Shown here piece after piece: positions 1 to 5,109 of a stretch of 5,109 bases of DNA. The position numbers and the translations under genes were made by a program. Position 1 is the stretch's first letter. Each line of letters starts with the position of its first letter. This DNA is from Planctomycetota bacterium (GTDB taxonomy: Bacteria > Planctomycetota > Phycisphaerae > Phycisphaerales > SM1A02), in the NCBI GenBank assembly GCA_003671065.1, contig QWPU01000236.1, positions 1 to 5,109 on the forward strand. The letters run 5' to 3'. Under the pieces are notes generated by a model. It had not been told where the DNA came from. It was given only the letters and a program-made list of their open reading frames with translations, and made no database searches.

Positions 1-1
1 C

Positions 2-925
2 TCAGTCGAAGGCGCAACTCACTGTGGGCAGCTCGACCGTCTGTAGCTGCAAGTTGGTCGTGATCTTGAAGTTCGACTGGGTACGGTGGCGCTCCGCGAA
101 GAAGAACTTGAGATCGTAGGTTTCGCCGTCGGTGAGGTTCAGTCGGTTCAGTTCGACCACCTGCTCAATCGCGCCGTGCACGCCGCCGAGGTCGATCACC
201 AACTGGCCGTTGATGTAGACGAAGACATCGTCATCGCCGCGAAAGGTGAACACTTGCGCGCCATCGGATTTGTAGGTGAACTCGGTGGCAAGCTCGTAGG
301 TGAAGTGGAAATTGCGATCTGGCGTGCCGCCAGGATTGCCAAAGAGCTGGCTTTCGATCGGGAAAAACCCGCCAAGGGCGACGCACGCGGGGTCGGTCGC
401 TGAGTCGAAGACATATGTGCCGTTCGCCTGGCGATTGAGCGTCATCGTGAGCGCCGCGGAGACATTCGTCGCAAGGTCGTCTTGGAACCACTTGTCGAAG
501 TTTGCCGCAGTTGTGAGCCCGCCATTGTCTGTGTAGCTGCCGTCTTTCTTGCCGATCAGGTCACCACGAGCAGGGTCGTAGAGCCGCCAGCAGATGTTCT
601 TGCCCGCGCTGTTGCGCCACTCGTAACCGCTCCTCACTTTGAAGCCGCCGCCTTTGAAGACTGGCTTGTTGTTGGCGCCAAGGGTGGGCTGCACATTGTT
701 GCAGTAGTGACCGAACCCGTGCTCGGGTTGCCGTTCGAAATCAGGATGGCCGCCTTGTTTCGAACGCTCGCGGAAATCGCGAACGACGCCCGTGAGCGTG
801 ATGGAAGAAGGCGGCTCAATGAGCGGGGGTGTGCTTGGCGCACTGGACGAAAGCGCAGAAAGGCCGAGAGGTAAGACGGTGACGAACGCAAGCGCGCACG
901 CAGAAAGCTTGAAGCTGTTTGACAT
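2..925 (-). CDS. Secreted fibro-slime domain protein (PA14-like fold)
   Basis: A 307-residue protein, complete, with its TGA stop at the window edge. I chose the ATG at 925 over an in-frame ATG at 967. It opens directly with a signal peptide (MSNSFK, then a hydrophobic stretch at about residues 8-24, then a Ser/Ala/Pro-rich segment to about 40), and GGGGA lies 9 bases upstream. The mature part starts with ITLTGVVRDF and HPDFE, typical of fibro-slime proteins. The C-terminal half (about 205-292) has the family hallmark GDDDVFVYINGQLVIDLGGV at 230-249, followed by a Tyr/Phe-rich beta segment (about 270-278, FFFAERH) and a final beta strand. The mature chain has four cysteines (75, 112, 181, 304), which could form disulfides. 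Related domains occur in Fibrobacter, myxobacteria and planctomycetes, and PA14-like folds often bind carbohydrate. The exact role is unknown; adhesion or extracellular matrix is inference. No anchor, transmembrane helix or sorting tail is visible, so release from the cell is likely. Confidence 0.88.
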   Translation of the reverse strand: MSNSFKLSACALAFVTVLPLGLSALSSSAPSTPPLIEPPSSITLTGVVRDFRERSKQGGHPDFERQPEHGFGHYCNNVQPTLGANNKPVFKGGGFKVRSGYEWRNSAGKNICWRLYDPARGDLIGKKDGSYTDNGGLTTAANFDKWFQDDLATNVSAALTMTLNRQANGTYVFDSATDPACVALGGFFPIESQLFGNPGGTPDRNFHFTYELATEFTYKSDGAQVFTFRGDDDVFVYINGQLVIDLGGVHGAIEQVVELNRLNLTDGETYDLKFFFAERHRTQSNFKITTNLQLQTVELPTVSCAFD

Positions 926-1062
926 AAATTGATTTCCCCAAGAGGTGACGAACCATAAGGACTGCATGAAGCATTCGATTCAGATCCGTCCGTTGCAAGT
1001 GACTTGACGCATGTTTGGCGCTTCGGAGTTTGAGGTGGAACAGCACGTCCGAAAATTCGCGC

Positions 1063-1082
1063 GGTGAATCGAGCAATTCACC
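1063..1082. repeat. Short perfect inverted repeat, possible operator
   Basis: GGTGAAT (1063-1069) and ATTCACC (1076-1082) form perfect 7-bp arms around a 6-base spacer. The centre lies about 157 bases upstream of murA and 148 bases upstream of the fibro-slime start. Arm length and spacing suit a dimeric regulator half-site pair or a small RNA hairpin. There is no T-tract on either side, so it is not an intrinsic terminator. A single copy of this size can arise by chance, so the functional call is tentative. Confidence 0.3.
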
Positions 1083-1212
1083 TCTGAGAGCCGATGCAGT
1101 TGTCATACTTCGCGCTCTCGAGCGACCGTGATTTCGACCGACACGCGTCCGACATGTACGACACAGATTCGACACCGAACAGGGCGCCAGGCATGAGGCC
1201 GACTTCGCCCGC

Positions 1213-1218
1213 AAAGGA
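1213..1218 (+). promoter_or_regulatory. Ribosome binding site of murA
   Basis: AAAGGA sits 11 bases before the ATG at 1230. This is slightly long but usable spacing, and it supports that start. The resulting N-terminus MDSFRIQGGKRLAG aligns directly with the usual MurA opening (MDKFRVQGPTKLQG in Escherichia coli). Confidence 0.6.
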
Positions 1219-1229
1219 TTGCAGCACGC

Positions 1230-2564
1230 ATGGATTCATTTCGTATTCAAGGTGGCAAGCGTCTCGCTGGAACAATTCAAATCGAAGGTTCAAAGAACGC
1301 CACGCTGCCTCTGATGGCGGCGGCACTTTGCACTGACGGCGAAATCACGCTGCGCAATGTGCCGTGTTTGTCGGACATTACGAATATGGCGCGTTTGCTG
1401 CGCGAACTCGGCGTCGACATCGAGGGCGATTGTGGCACTGTCAAGATGCGCGTGGTGGATCACAATCGTGTGCACGCGCGCTACGACATCGTCAAGACGA
1501 TGCGCGCTTCGATTTGCACGCTTGGACCACTGGTGGCGCGAAGGCGTCGCGCGGTGATCTCTATGCCAGGCGGATGCGCCTTTGGTTCGCGGCCAATTGA
1601 CCTGCATTTGCGCGGCATGGAAGCGCTGGGAGCCAAGATCGATCTCGAGGACGGCGACATCATCGTGACCGCGCCCGAGGGGCTCAAAGGCACGACGATC
1701 TTTCTCGGTGGTCCTTCTGGTTCGACAGTGCTTGGCACCGCAAACATCATGTGCGCTGCGGCGCTTGCGAAGGGCCGCACCATCATTGAGTGTGCAGCGT
1801 GCGAGCCTGAGGTGGTTGACCTCGCGGTGTTGCTCAACAAGATGGGCGCGCGCATCCAAGGTGCAGGCGGACCGCGTCTTGTGATCGACGGCGTTGAGAG
1901 TCTCGGTTCGGCTGATCACACCGTCATTCCTGATCGCATCGTGGCTGGCACCTACGCGGTCGCCGCGGCCATCACAAACGGCGATGTGTTCCTTGAAGAG
2001 TTTCCTTATGACGGCATGCTTGCCGCCATTGATCGCTTCAACCAGATCGGCGTGCATATCGAGATGATCAGCGGCCAGGATGATCCGATGCATGCGAAAG
2101 TGCGCGTGACTAGCGAGCGCACGCTCAAGCCAACGACGATCACGACGCAGCCGCATCCTGGCTTTCCAACTGATTTGCAAGCGCAATTCATGACGCTGCT
2201 GTGCTTGGCGAACGGCAACTCGATCATCACCGAGAAGATTTATCCCGAGCGCTTCATGCATGTGGCCGAACTGTCCCGCATGGGCGCGAAGATTTCTCGA
2301 GAAGGCCCAACATGCGTTGTCGCTGGTGGCACCCCGTTGCGCGGCGCACCTGTGATGGCAAGCGACTTGCGCGCGAGTGCATCCTTAGTGCTCGCGGGTC
2401 TGATGGCAGAAGGCGTGACTGAAGTGTCGCGCATCTATCACCTTGATCGCGGCTACACAAAGATGGAAGAGCAACTCAACGCACTCGGAGCCAGTATCGA
2501 GCGCGTGAAAGAAGCGACGCATACACCCGCGGGCGAGCTCATTCCAGTTGCGCTGGAAGCGTGA
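1230..2564 (+). CDS. murA: UDP-N-acetylglucosamine 1-carboxyvinyltransferase MurA
   Basis: A cytoplasmic enzyme that transfers enolpyruvate from phosphoenolpyruvate to UDP-GlcNAc, the first committed step of peptidoglycan synthesis. The 444 residues cover the whole two-domain EPSP-synthase-like fold; Escherichia coli MurA has 419. Visible hallmarks are the Lys22-Asn23 pair in EGSKNATLPLM, KTMRASICTLGPL at 89-101, and the loop PGGCAFGSRPIDLH with Cys116, the counterpart of Cys115. Also present are FPTDLQAQF with catalytic Asp315, DLRASASLVLAG at 379-390 with Arg381, and YHLDRGYTKMEEQL with Arg407. The last three run about 10 residues ahead of E. coli numbering, so small insertions lie between about 122 and 305. 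One is around GPSGSTVLGTANIM at 161-174. The C-terminal tail is about 15 residues longer than usual. Because the loop residue is Cys and not Asp, the enzyme should be open to fosfomycin alkylation (inference from family knowledge). It stands alone here, with no other cell-wall gene beside it. Confidence 0.97.
   Translation: MDSFRIQGGKRLAGTIQIEGSKNATLPLMAAALCTDGEITLRNVPCLSDITNMARLLRELGVDIEGDCGTVKMRVVDHNRVHARYDIVKTMRASICTLGPLVARRRRAVISMPGGCAFGSRPIDLHLRGMEALGAKIDLEDGDIIVTAPEGLKGTTIFLGGPSGSTVLGTANIMCAAALAKGRTIIECAACEPEVVDLAVLLNKMGARIQGAGGPRLVIDGVESLGSADHTVIPDRIVAGTYAVAAAITNGDVFLEEFPYDGMLAAIDRFNQIGVHIEMISGQDDPMHAKVRVTSERTLKPTTITTQPHPGFPTDLQAQFMTLLCLANGNSIITEKIYPERFMHVAELSRMGAKISREGPTCVVAGGTPLRGAPVMASDLRASASLVLAGLMAEGVTEVSRIYHLDRGYTKMEEQLNALGASIERVKEATHTPAGELIPVALEA
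2542..2558. repeat. Small hairpin at the 3' end of murA
   Basis: TTCCAG (2542-2547) and CTGGAA (2553-2558) form a perfect 6-bp stem with a 5-base loop, four bases before the murA stop codon at 2562-2564. No run of T follows on either strand, so it is not a standard intrinsic terminator. The 42 bases between the convergent genes (2565-2606) show no stronger hairpin. Transcripts of murA and of the facing methyltransferase may therefore end by Rho or overlap each other. Confidence 0.3.
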
Positions 2565-2606
2565 GATGACGCTGAGTGAGAGATCCAGAATGCGATTCGA
2601 CTGCGG

Positions 2607-3524
2607 TCAGCGGTCTGTCGTCGCTTGACTCAGCAACCCGTGCAGCATGATCGCGCTGGCGACGCTCACATTGAGGCTTGGTGGATCTGTGGCGAGAGCG
2701 CCGTGCAGATCGCTCATCGGGATTCGCACGATGACATCGGCGAGGTCGAGCACGGCGCGGCTGACTCCGCTTTCCTCGGCGCCGAAGACCACGATTGATT
2801 TGGGCGGCGCGGTGAAACTCGCGAGATTCACGGCGTTTTGCGTGTCTTCTGCGGCGATGATTGTGTAGCCGTATGAACTGCGAAGTGTGTCGAGACACAT
2901 CGGCCATTCGTCTTCGCGCGCGCGTGCCCAAGGGATGTTGACCGCGCGGCCCATCGATACGCGCAATGCTTTACGCAGAAACGGATCGCTTGAGCGCGGC
3001 GACAAGACAACGCCGCGTGCGCCGAAACTTGCGGCGTTGCGGAAGATCGCGCCCATGTTGTCGGTCTGCGTGACATCATCAAGCGCGATGAGCACTTCGC
3101 GACTTTGCGTGGGCGTGCGCGCGAGACATTCCGCAAGCACCGTCACGGAACAATCTGGATGACGCACACCAAGCGCAACAGCGCCCGAGTGCATGGTGTA
3201 ACCCGTGATCGCGCTGAGCGCCGCTTCACTTGCGCAGCGAAAGACCGTGAGTGTTGGAAACTCAGCGAGTATGTCTTGCAAACGAACGGCCGAGTCTGGC
3301 GTGACCAACAACGCTGCGGGCTCGATCACTGGCGGAATCGGTCGCGTGCGCCGGAGCACTGCTGCCGTGAGAAACCGCCGCACCACGCGTTCGCTTTCGA
3401 TGGCGTGCAAGCCGAAACTCCCGCGCAGTTCACGATCGCGAATCCCACGAAATGCATCGAGCCGTGCGTCGCTCTCGAGCACATCAATCAGTGGTGCAAT
3501 CCGCGGTGGAAGTGCTGCAGACAT
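2607..3524 (-). CDS. TrmH/SpoU-family RNA 2'-O-methyltransferase
   Basis: A 305-residue SPOUT-class enzyme expected to methylate a ribose 2'-OH in rRNA or tRNA using S-adenosylmethionine. The N-terminal part (about 20-122, from DARLDAFRGIRDREL to HSGAVALGVR) is the substrate-binding domain seen in the longer members of this family. The knotted catalytic domain follows with all three SpoU motifs. Motif 1 is DNMGAIFRNAASFG at 155-168, with the catalytic Arg162. Motif 2 is VVFGAEESGVSRAVLDLAD at 245-263. Motif 3 is SLNVSVASAIMLHG at 283-296. The gap from IPM (268-270) to SLN is 12 residues, longer than the roughly five common in the family, so a loop near the cofactor pocket is extended. The ATG at 3524 lies 16 bases after the rho stop with GGTGA 9 bases upstream, suggesting co-transcription with rho. 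The exact RNA target cannot be read from sequence; TrmH-like (tRNA Gm18) and RlmB-like (23S rRNA) roles are both possible, as are others. Confidence 0.9.
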   Translation of the reverse strand: MSAALPPRIAPLIDVLESDARLDAFRGIRDRELRGSFGLHAIESERVVRRFLTAAVLRRTRPIPPVIEPAALLVTPDSAVRLQDILAEFPTLTVFRCASEAALSAITGYTMHSGAVALGVRHPDCSVTVLAECLARTPTQSREVLIALDDVTQTDNMGAIFRNAASFGARGVVLSPRSSDPFLRKALRVSMGRAVNIPWARAREDEWPMCLDTLRSSYGYTIIAAEDTQNAVNLASFTAPPKSIVVFGAEESGVSRAVLDLADVIVRIPMSDLHGALATDPPSLNVSVASAIMLHGLLSQATTDR

Positions 3525-3533
3525 GCGGAAATA

Positions 3534-3538
3534 TCACC
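3534..3538 (-). promoter_or_regulatory. Ribosome binding site of the SpoU methyltransferase
   Basis: On the minus strand GGTGA lies entirely inside the 16-base gap between the rho TAA and the methyltransferase ATG, 9 bases before that ATG. There is no room for a separate promoter in the gap, so either both genes share a transcript or a promoter lies inside the end of rho. Confidence 0.45.
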
Positions 3539-3540
3539 GT

Positions 3541-5109
3541 TTACGAAGCGCCGCCGACCATGAGATCGTTCGTTGCAAAGCGATTGCACGCCGCGAGCAA
3601 CTGTTCGATTTGCGCGTGCGGTGGAACGGCGAGGAGCCGTCGTCGCAGCGCCGTGATCGTCTTGAGTTCGCGTTCGCTGAGCATGAGATGCTCCTTGCGC
3701 GTACCACTGGCGGCAAGATTGATCGCGGGGAAGATGCGCTTCTCTGAAATGCTGCGATCGAGAATGAGCTCCATGTTTCCTGTGCCCTTGAACTCTTCGA
3801 AGATCACTTGATCAGCGCGCGAACCTGTATCAACAAGGCATGTCGCGATGATCGTGAGCGAGCCACCTTCTTCGCACTTGCGCGCCGCACCAAAGAGTTG
3901 CTTGGGAACTTCAAGCGCACGCGAATCAAGTCCGCCCGAACCAGTGCGTCCACTCGAGCCATACTTCCGACTGTTGTTGAACGCGCGACCAAGACGCGTG
4001 AGCGAATCGAGCAACACGACGACATCGCGTCCTGCTTCGACCATTCGCTTCGCGCGTTCAATCGCGAGAATGCCAAGCGAAAGGTGACGATCAAGATCTT
4101 GATCGTTCGAACTCGCGAGCACTTGCGCGGGCACATTGCGTTTGAAGTCGGTGACTTCTTCAGGACGCTCATCAATCAGCAGCGCGATGAGTTCAACATT
4201 GGGATGATTGCGCTTGATGCCAAACGCTATGTTTTGCAGGAGAATCGTCTTGCCCGCTTTCGGAGGCGCGACGATGAGTCCACGCGTTCCGTAGCCGATT
4301 GGGCAAAACAGATCGATGAGCCGACATGCTGGCGGGCAGCCTGGATACTCCAGCGAAAGTCGCGGCGCAGGATCGAGCGCAGTGAACTCAGAGAAAGGGC
4401 GAATTGCCGTGTACGCCTCGGGATCGAGGCCTTCGATGGTGATCACGCGATCGATGTAAGGACGCACGGAGCGACCGCCGCCACCGCCGCCGCGACGACG
4501 CTGTTGCGAGCGTCGAAGACGAGCTTCACCAACGATGCGTTGCGCGTTGCGAAGGCCTAAGCGCTGCGCCAATTCTTGTGGCAGCCACGGATCATCTTCA
4601 GTCTCGATGAGTCCATCAGCGAACTGACGCAATCGACCATCACCGTTGCCCGTCCAATCAAGCACGCCCGTGCACTCGATTGCAGGCGAGAGCGCTGGCG
4701 GCTCGCCATGCTCGAGGTCGTTCGAGTCATCGAACTCTTCTGGTCCTTTGTCGTTGGCAGCCGATTGATCGCGACCGCGATTGTGTTGCTGCTGCGGACC
4801 GCGATTGCCTTGCTGGTTCTGCTGTCCACGCTGCTGGTTGCCATGTTGATGGCGACCTTGCTGCTGTTGACCGCGTTGATCGCGGCCTTGTTGTTGGTTG
4901 CCTTGCTGTTGATTGCCGTGTTGCTGACGGCCTTGCTGATGCTGACCGCGCTGCTGTTGCCCACGCTGTTGCTGGCCTTGCTGCTGCGGACGAGCGTCTT
5001 GCTGCGATTGACCTTGCGATTGACCTTGCGATTGACCTTGCGACGTACCTTGCGACTGACCTTGCGACTCGCCGTCGGTCGGTTGACCATCACTTGATGG
5101 TTGCGCACC
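3541..5109 (-). CDS. rho: Transcription termination factor Rho, N-terminus off the window
   Basis: A hexameric RNA-dependent ATPase/helicase that ends transcription. 522 residues are visible and the frame stays open to the right edge; Escherichia coli Rho is 419 in total. No in-frame ATG occurs in the first 148 residues, so the true start lies outside the window. The GTG at 4665 should not be taken as the start, because it falls inside the RNA-binding domain. Order, counted from the edge: Gly/Ser/Gln repeats (13-36), a Gln/Gly/Arg/Asn/His-rich low-complexity stretch (37-123), an acidic segment (about 122-135), a divergent cold-shock-like RNA-binding domain (about 148-230), then the ATPase core. 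The core has Walker A APPKAGKT (281-288), LLIDERPEEVTDF with the catalytic Glu314, Walker B VVVLLD (363-368), a Q-loop (GRTGSGGLD), an R-loop VDTGSRADQVIFEEFKGTGN (about 426-445) and an arginine-finger candidate in EKRIFPAI (Arg458). The core identity is certain; the role of the extension is unknown. Confidence 0.96.
   Translation of the reverse strand, partial: GAQPSSDGQPTDGESQGQSQGTSQGQSQGQSQGQSQQDARPQQQGQQQRGQQQRGQHQQGRQQHGNQQQGNQQQGRDQRGQQQQGRHQHGNQQRGQQNQQGNRGPQQQHNRGRDQSAANDKGPEEFDDSNDLEHGEPPALSPAIECTGVLDWTGNGDGRLRQFADGLIETEDDPWLPQELAQRLGLRNAQRIVGEARLRRSQQRRRGGGGGGRSVRPYIDRVITIEGLDPEAYTAIRPFSEFTALDPAPRLSLEYPGCPPACRLIDLFCPIGYGTRGLIVAPPKAGKTILLQNIAFGIKRNHPNVELIALLIDERPEEVTDFKRNVPAQVLASSNDQDLDRHLSLGILAIERAKRMVEAGRDVVVLLDSLTRLGRAFNNSRKYGSSGRTGSGGLDSRALEVPKQLFGAARKCEEGGSLTIIATCLVDTGSRADQVIFEEFKGTGNMELILDRSISEKRIFPAINLAASGTRKEHLMLSERELKTITALRRRLLAVPPHAQIEQLLAACNRFATNDLMVGGAS
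4741..5001 (-). repeat. Low-complexity Gln/Gly/Arg/Asn-rich segment of Rho
   Basis: This part of rho encodes 87 residues (37-123 of the visible chain), of which I count 37 Gln, with most of the rest Gly, Arg, Asn and His. Irregular units such as QQQRG, GNQQQ and QQGR recur, and both CAA and CAG are used freely, so it is not a simple CAG-tract expansion. Acidic residues are few until the stretch KGPEEFDDSNDLEHGE just downstream. Composition predicts intrinsic disorder and resembles prion-like plus RG-rich sequences. On the opposite strand it reads as a Leu-rich frame, which is an artefact of the codon pattern. Confidence 0.9.
5002..5073 (-). repeat. Six tandem 12-bp units in rho encoding G-x-S-Q
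   Basis: Six consecutive 12-base units with plus-strand consensus TTGCGATTGACC begin at 5002, 5014, 5026, 5038, 5050 and 5062. Two are identical to the consensus and one differs by a single base; the three nearest the window edge are more diverged. Read on the minus strand they give GESQ, GQSQ, GTSQ, GQSQ, GQSQ, GQSQ in the rho frame. Because the unit is a multiple of three, gain or loss of copies would keep the frame. Near-identity of neighbouring units points to recent slippage or unequal exchange. Confidence 0.9.

Larger units (their letters stand above)
926..1229. other. Divergent intergenic region between the fibro-slime gene and murA
   Basis: A gene-free stretch of 304 bases between two genes reading away from each other, so it should hold both start regions. 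On the plus strand a TTGACG at 1004-1009 resembles a -35 box, but nothing like TATAAT lies 16-18 bases downstream. CATACT at 1104-1109 could pass as a -10, but it lacks a matching -35. On the minus strand TTGCAA at 994-999 has only a weak partner. I therefore call no promoter. The region contains one short perfect inverted repeat (listed separately) and several CGACA words close to murA. Small open frames here start without a ribosome site and run into murA out of frame, so they are not genes. Confidence 0.6.

Noticed and set aside
896..907. LSAC at residues 7-10 of the fibro-slime protein as a lipobox
   Set aside because: It sits too near the start, before most of the hydrophobic stretch, so the chain would have no proper signal peptide ahead of the cysteine. 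Ordinary signal peptidase cleavage further on fits better.
1004..1032. TTGACG as the -35 box of a murA promoter
   Set aside because: The sequence 16-18 bases downstream has no resemblance to TATAAT, so the pair is not supported.
1094..1336. Small open frame of 80 residues upstream of and overlapping murA
   Set aside because: It has no ribosome site, overlaps murA out of frame by over 100 bases and has no recognisable sequence.
1290..2261. Long open frame of 323 residues antisense to murA
   Set aside because: The opposite strand encodes a clearly conserved MurA over the entire span; the antisense product has the His/Arg-rich composition typical of a shadow frame.
3808..4560. Open frame of 250 residues antisense to rho
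   Set aside because: It overlaps the conserved Rho ATPase core throughout and shows no recognisable motif.
5002..5073. Regular 12-bp repeats as a CRISPR array or replication iterons
   Set aside because: The units abut with no spacers, keep the rho frame and encode a continuous G-x-S-Q repeat, so coding explains them.
4576..5097. Plus-strand open frame of 173 residues, very rich in Leu, Ala and Val, resembling a multi-pass membrane protein
   Set aside because: It is the mirror of the CAA/CAG/GGC-rich codons of rho on the other strand. The Leu runs coincide exactly with Gln runs, and the rho frame continues into a conserved core.
4557..5108. Minus-strand frame with repeated Arg-Lys-Val-Asn motifs
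   Set aside because: It is a shifted reading of the same 12-bp repeats and Gln-rich codons; it ends inside the rho RNA-binding domain and has no family resemblance.

Overview
The window holds four protein-coding genes, three complete and one cut by the right edge. The likely source is a free-living Gram-negative-type bacterium, most plausibly a planctomycete and perhaps a Phycisphaerae relative. This placement is inference: it rests on the secreted fibro-slime protein, the style of the TrmH/SpoU methylase and the divergent, extended Rho, not on a marker gene. The DNA is moderately GC-rich by eye. No rRNA, tRNA, CRISPR array or insertion sequence was seen.

Layout from left to right. A secreted fibro-slime/PA14-like protein runs leftward (2-925). 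A gene-free stretch of 304 bases (926-1229) must carry divergent start signals; it holds a 7-bp inverted repeat but no convincing sigma-70 promoter. murA, the first committed enzyme of peptidoglycan synthesis, runs rightward (1230-2564). It ends 42 bases from the end of a leftward TrmH/SpoU-family RNA 2'-O-methyltransferase (2607-3524), with no intrinsic terminator in between. Sixteen bases upstream of the methyltransferase lies the end of rho (3541-5109), also leftward, and the two are probably co-transcribed. rho runs off the right edge with its start outside the window.

The most notable feature is Rho. Its ATPase core is well conserved (Walker A, Walker B, catalytic Glu, R-loop, arginine finger). 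Ahead of it lies a long low-complexity region very rich in Gln, Gly, Arg, Asn and His. This region begins with six tandem 12-bp units encoding G-x-S-Q and is followed by a short acidic stretch. The RNA-binding cold-shock-like domain between them has lost the aromatic residues of the usual GFGFLR motif and carries a six-glycine linker. This looks like a disordered, possibly condensate-forming or RNA-binding Rho extension. Gln/Asn-rich or disordered Rho extensions are known in some Clostridia and Bacteroides, but function here is inference.

The genes form no dedicated pathway. murA is cell-wall housekeeping, rho and the methylase are RNA housekeeping, and the fibro-slime gene is an accessory surface or secreted function. 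I see no defence system, biosynthetic cluster or mobile element.
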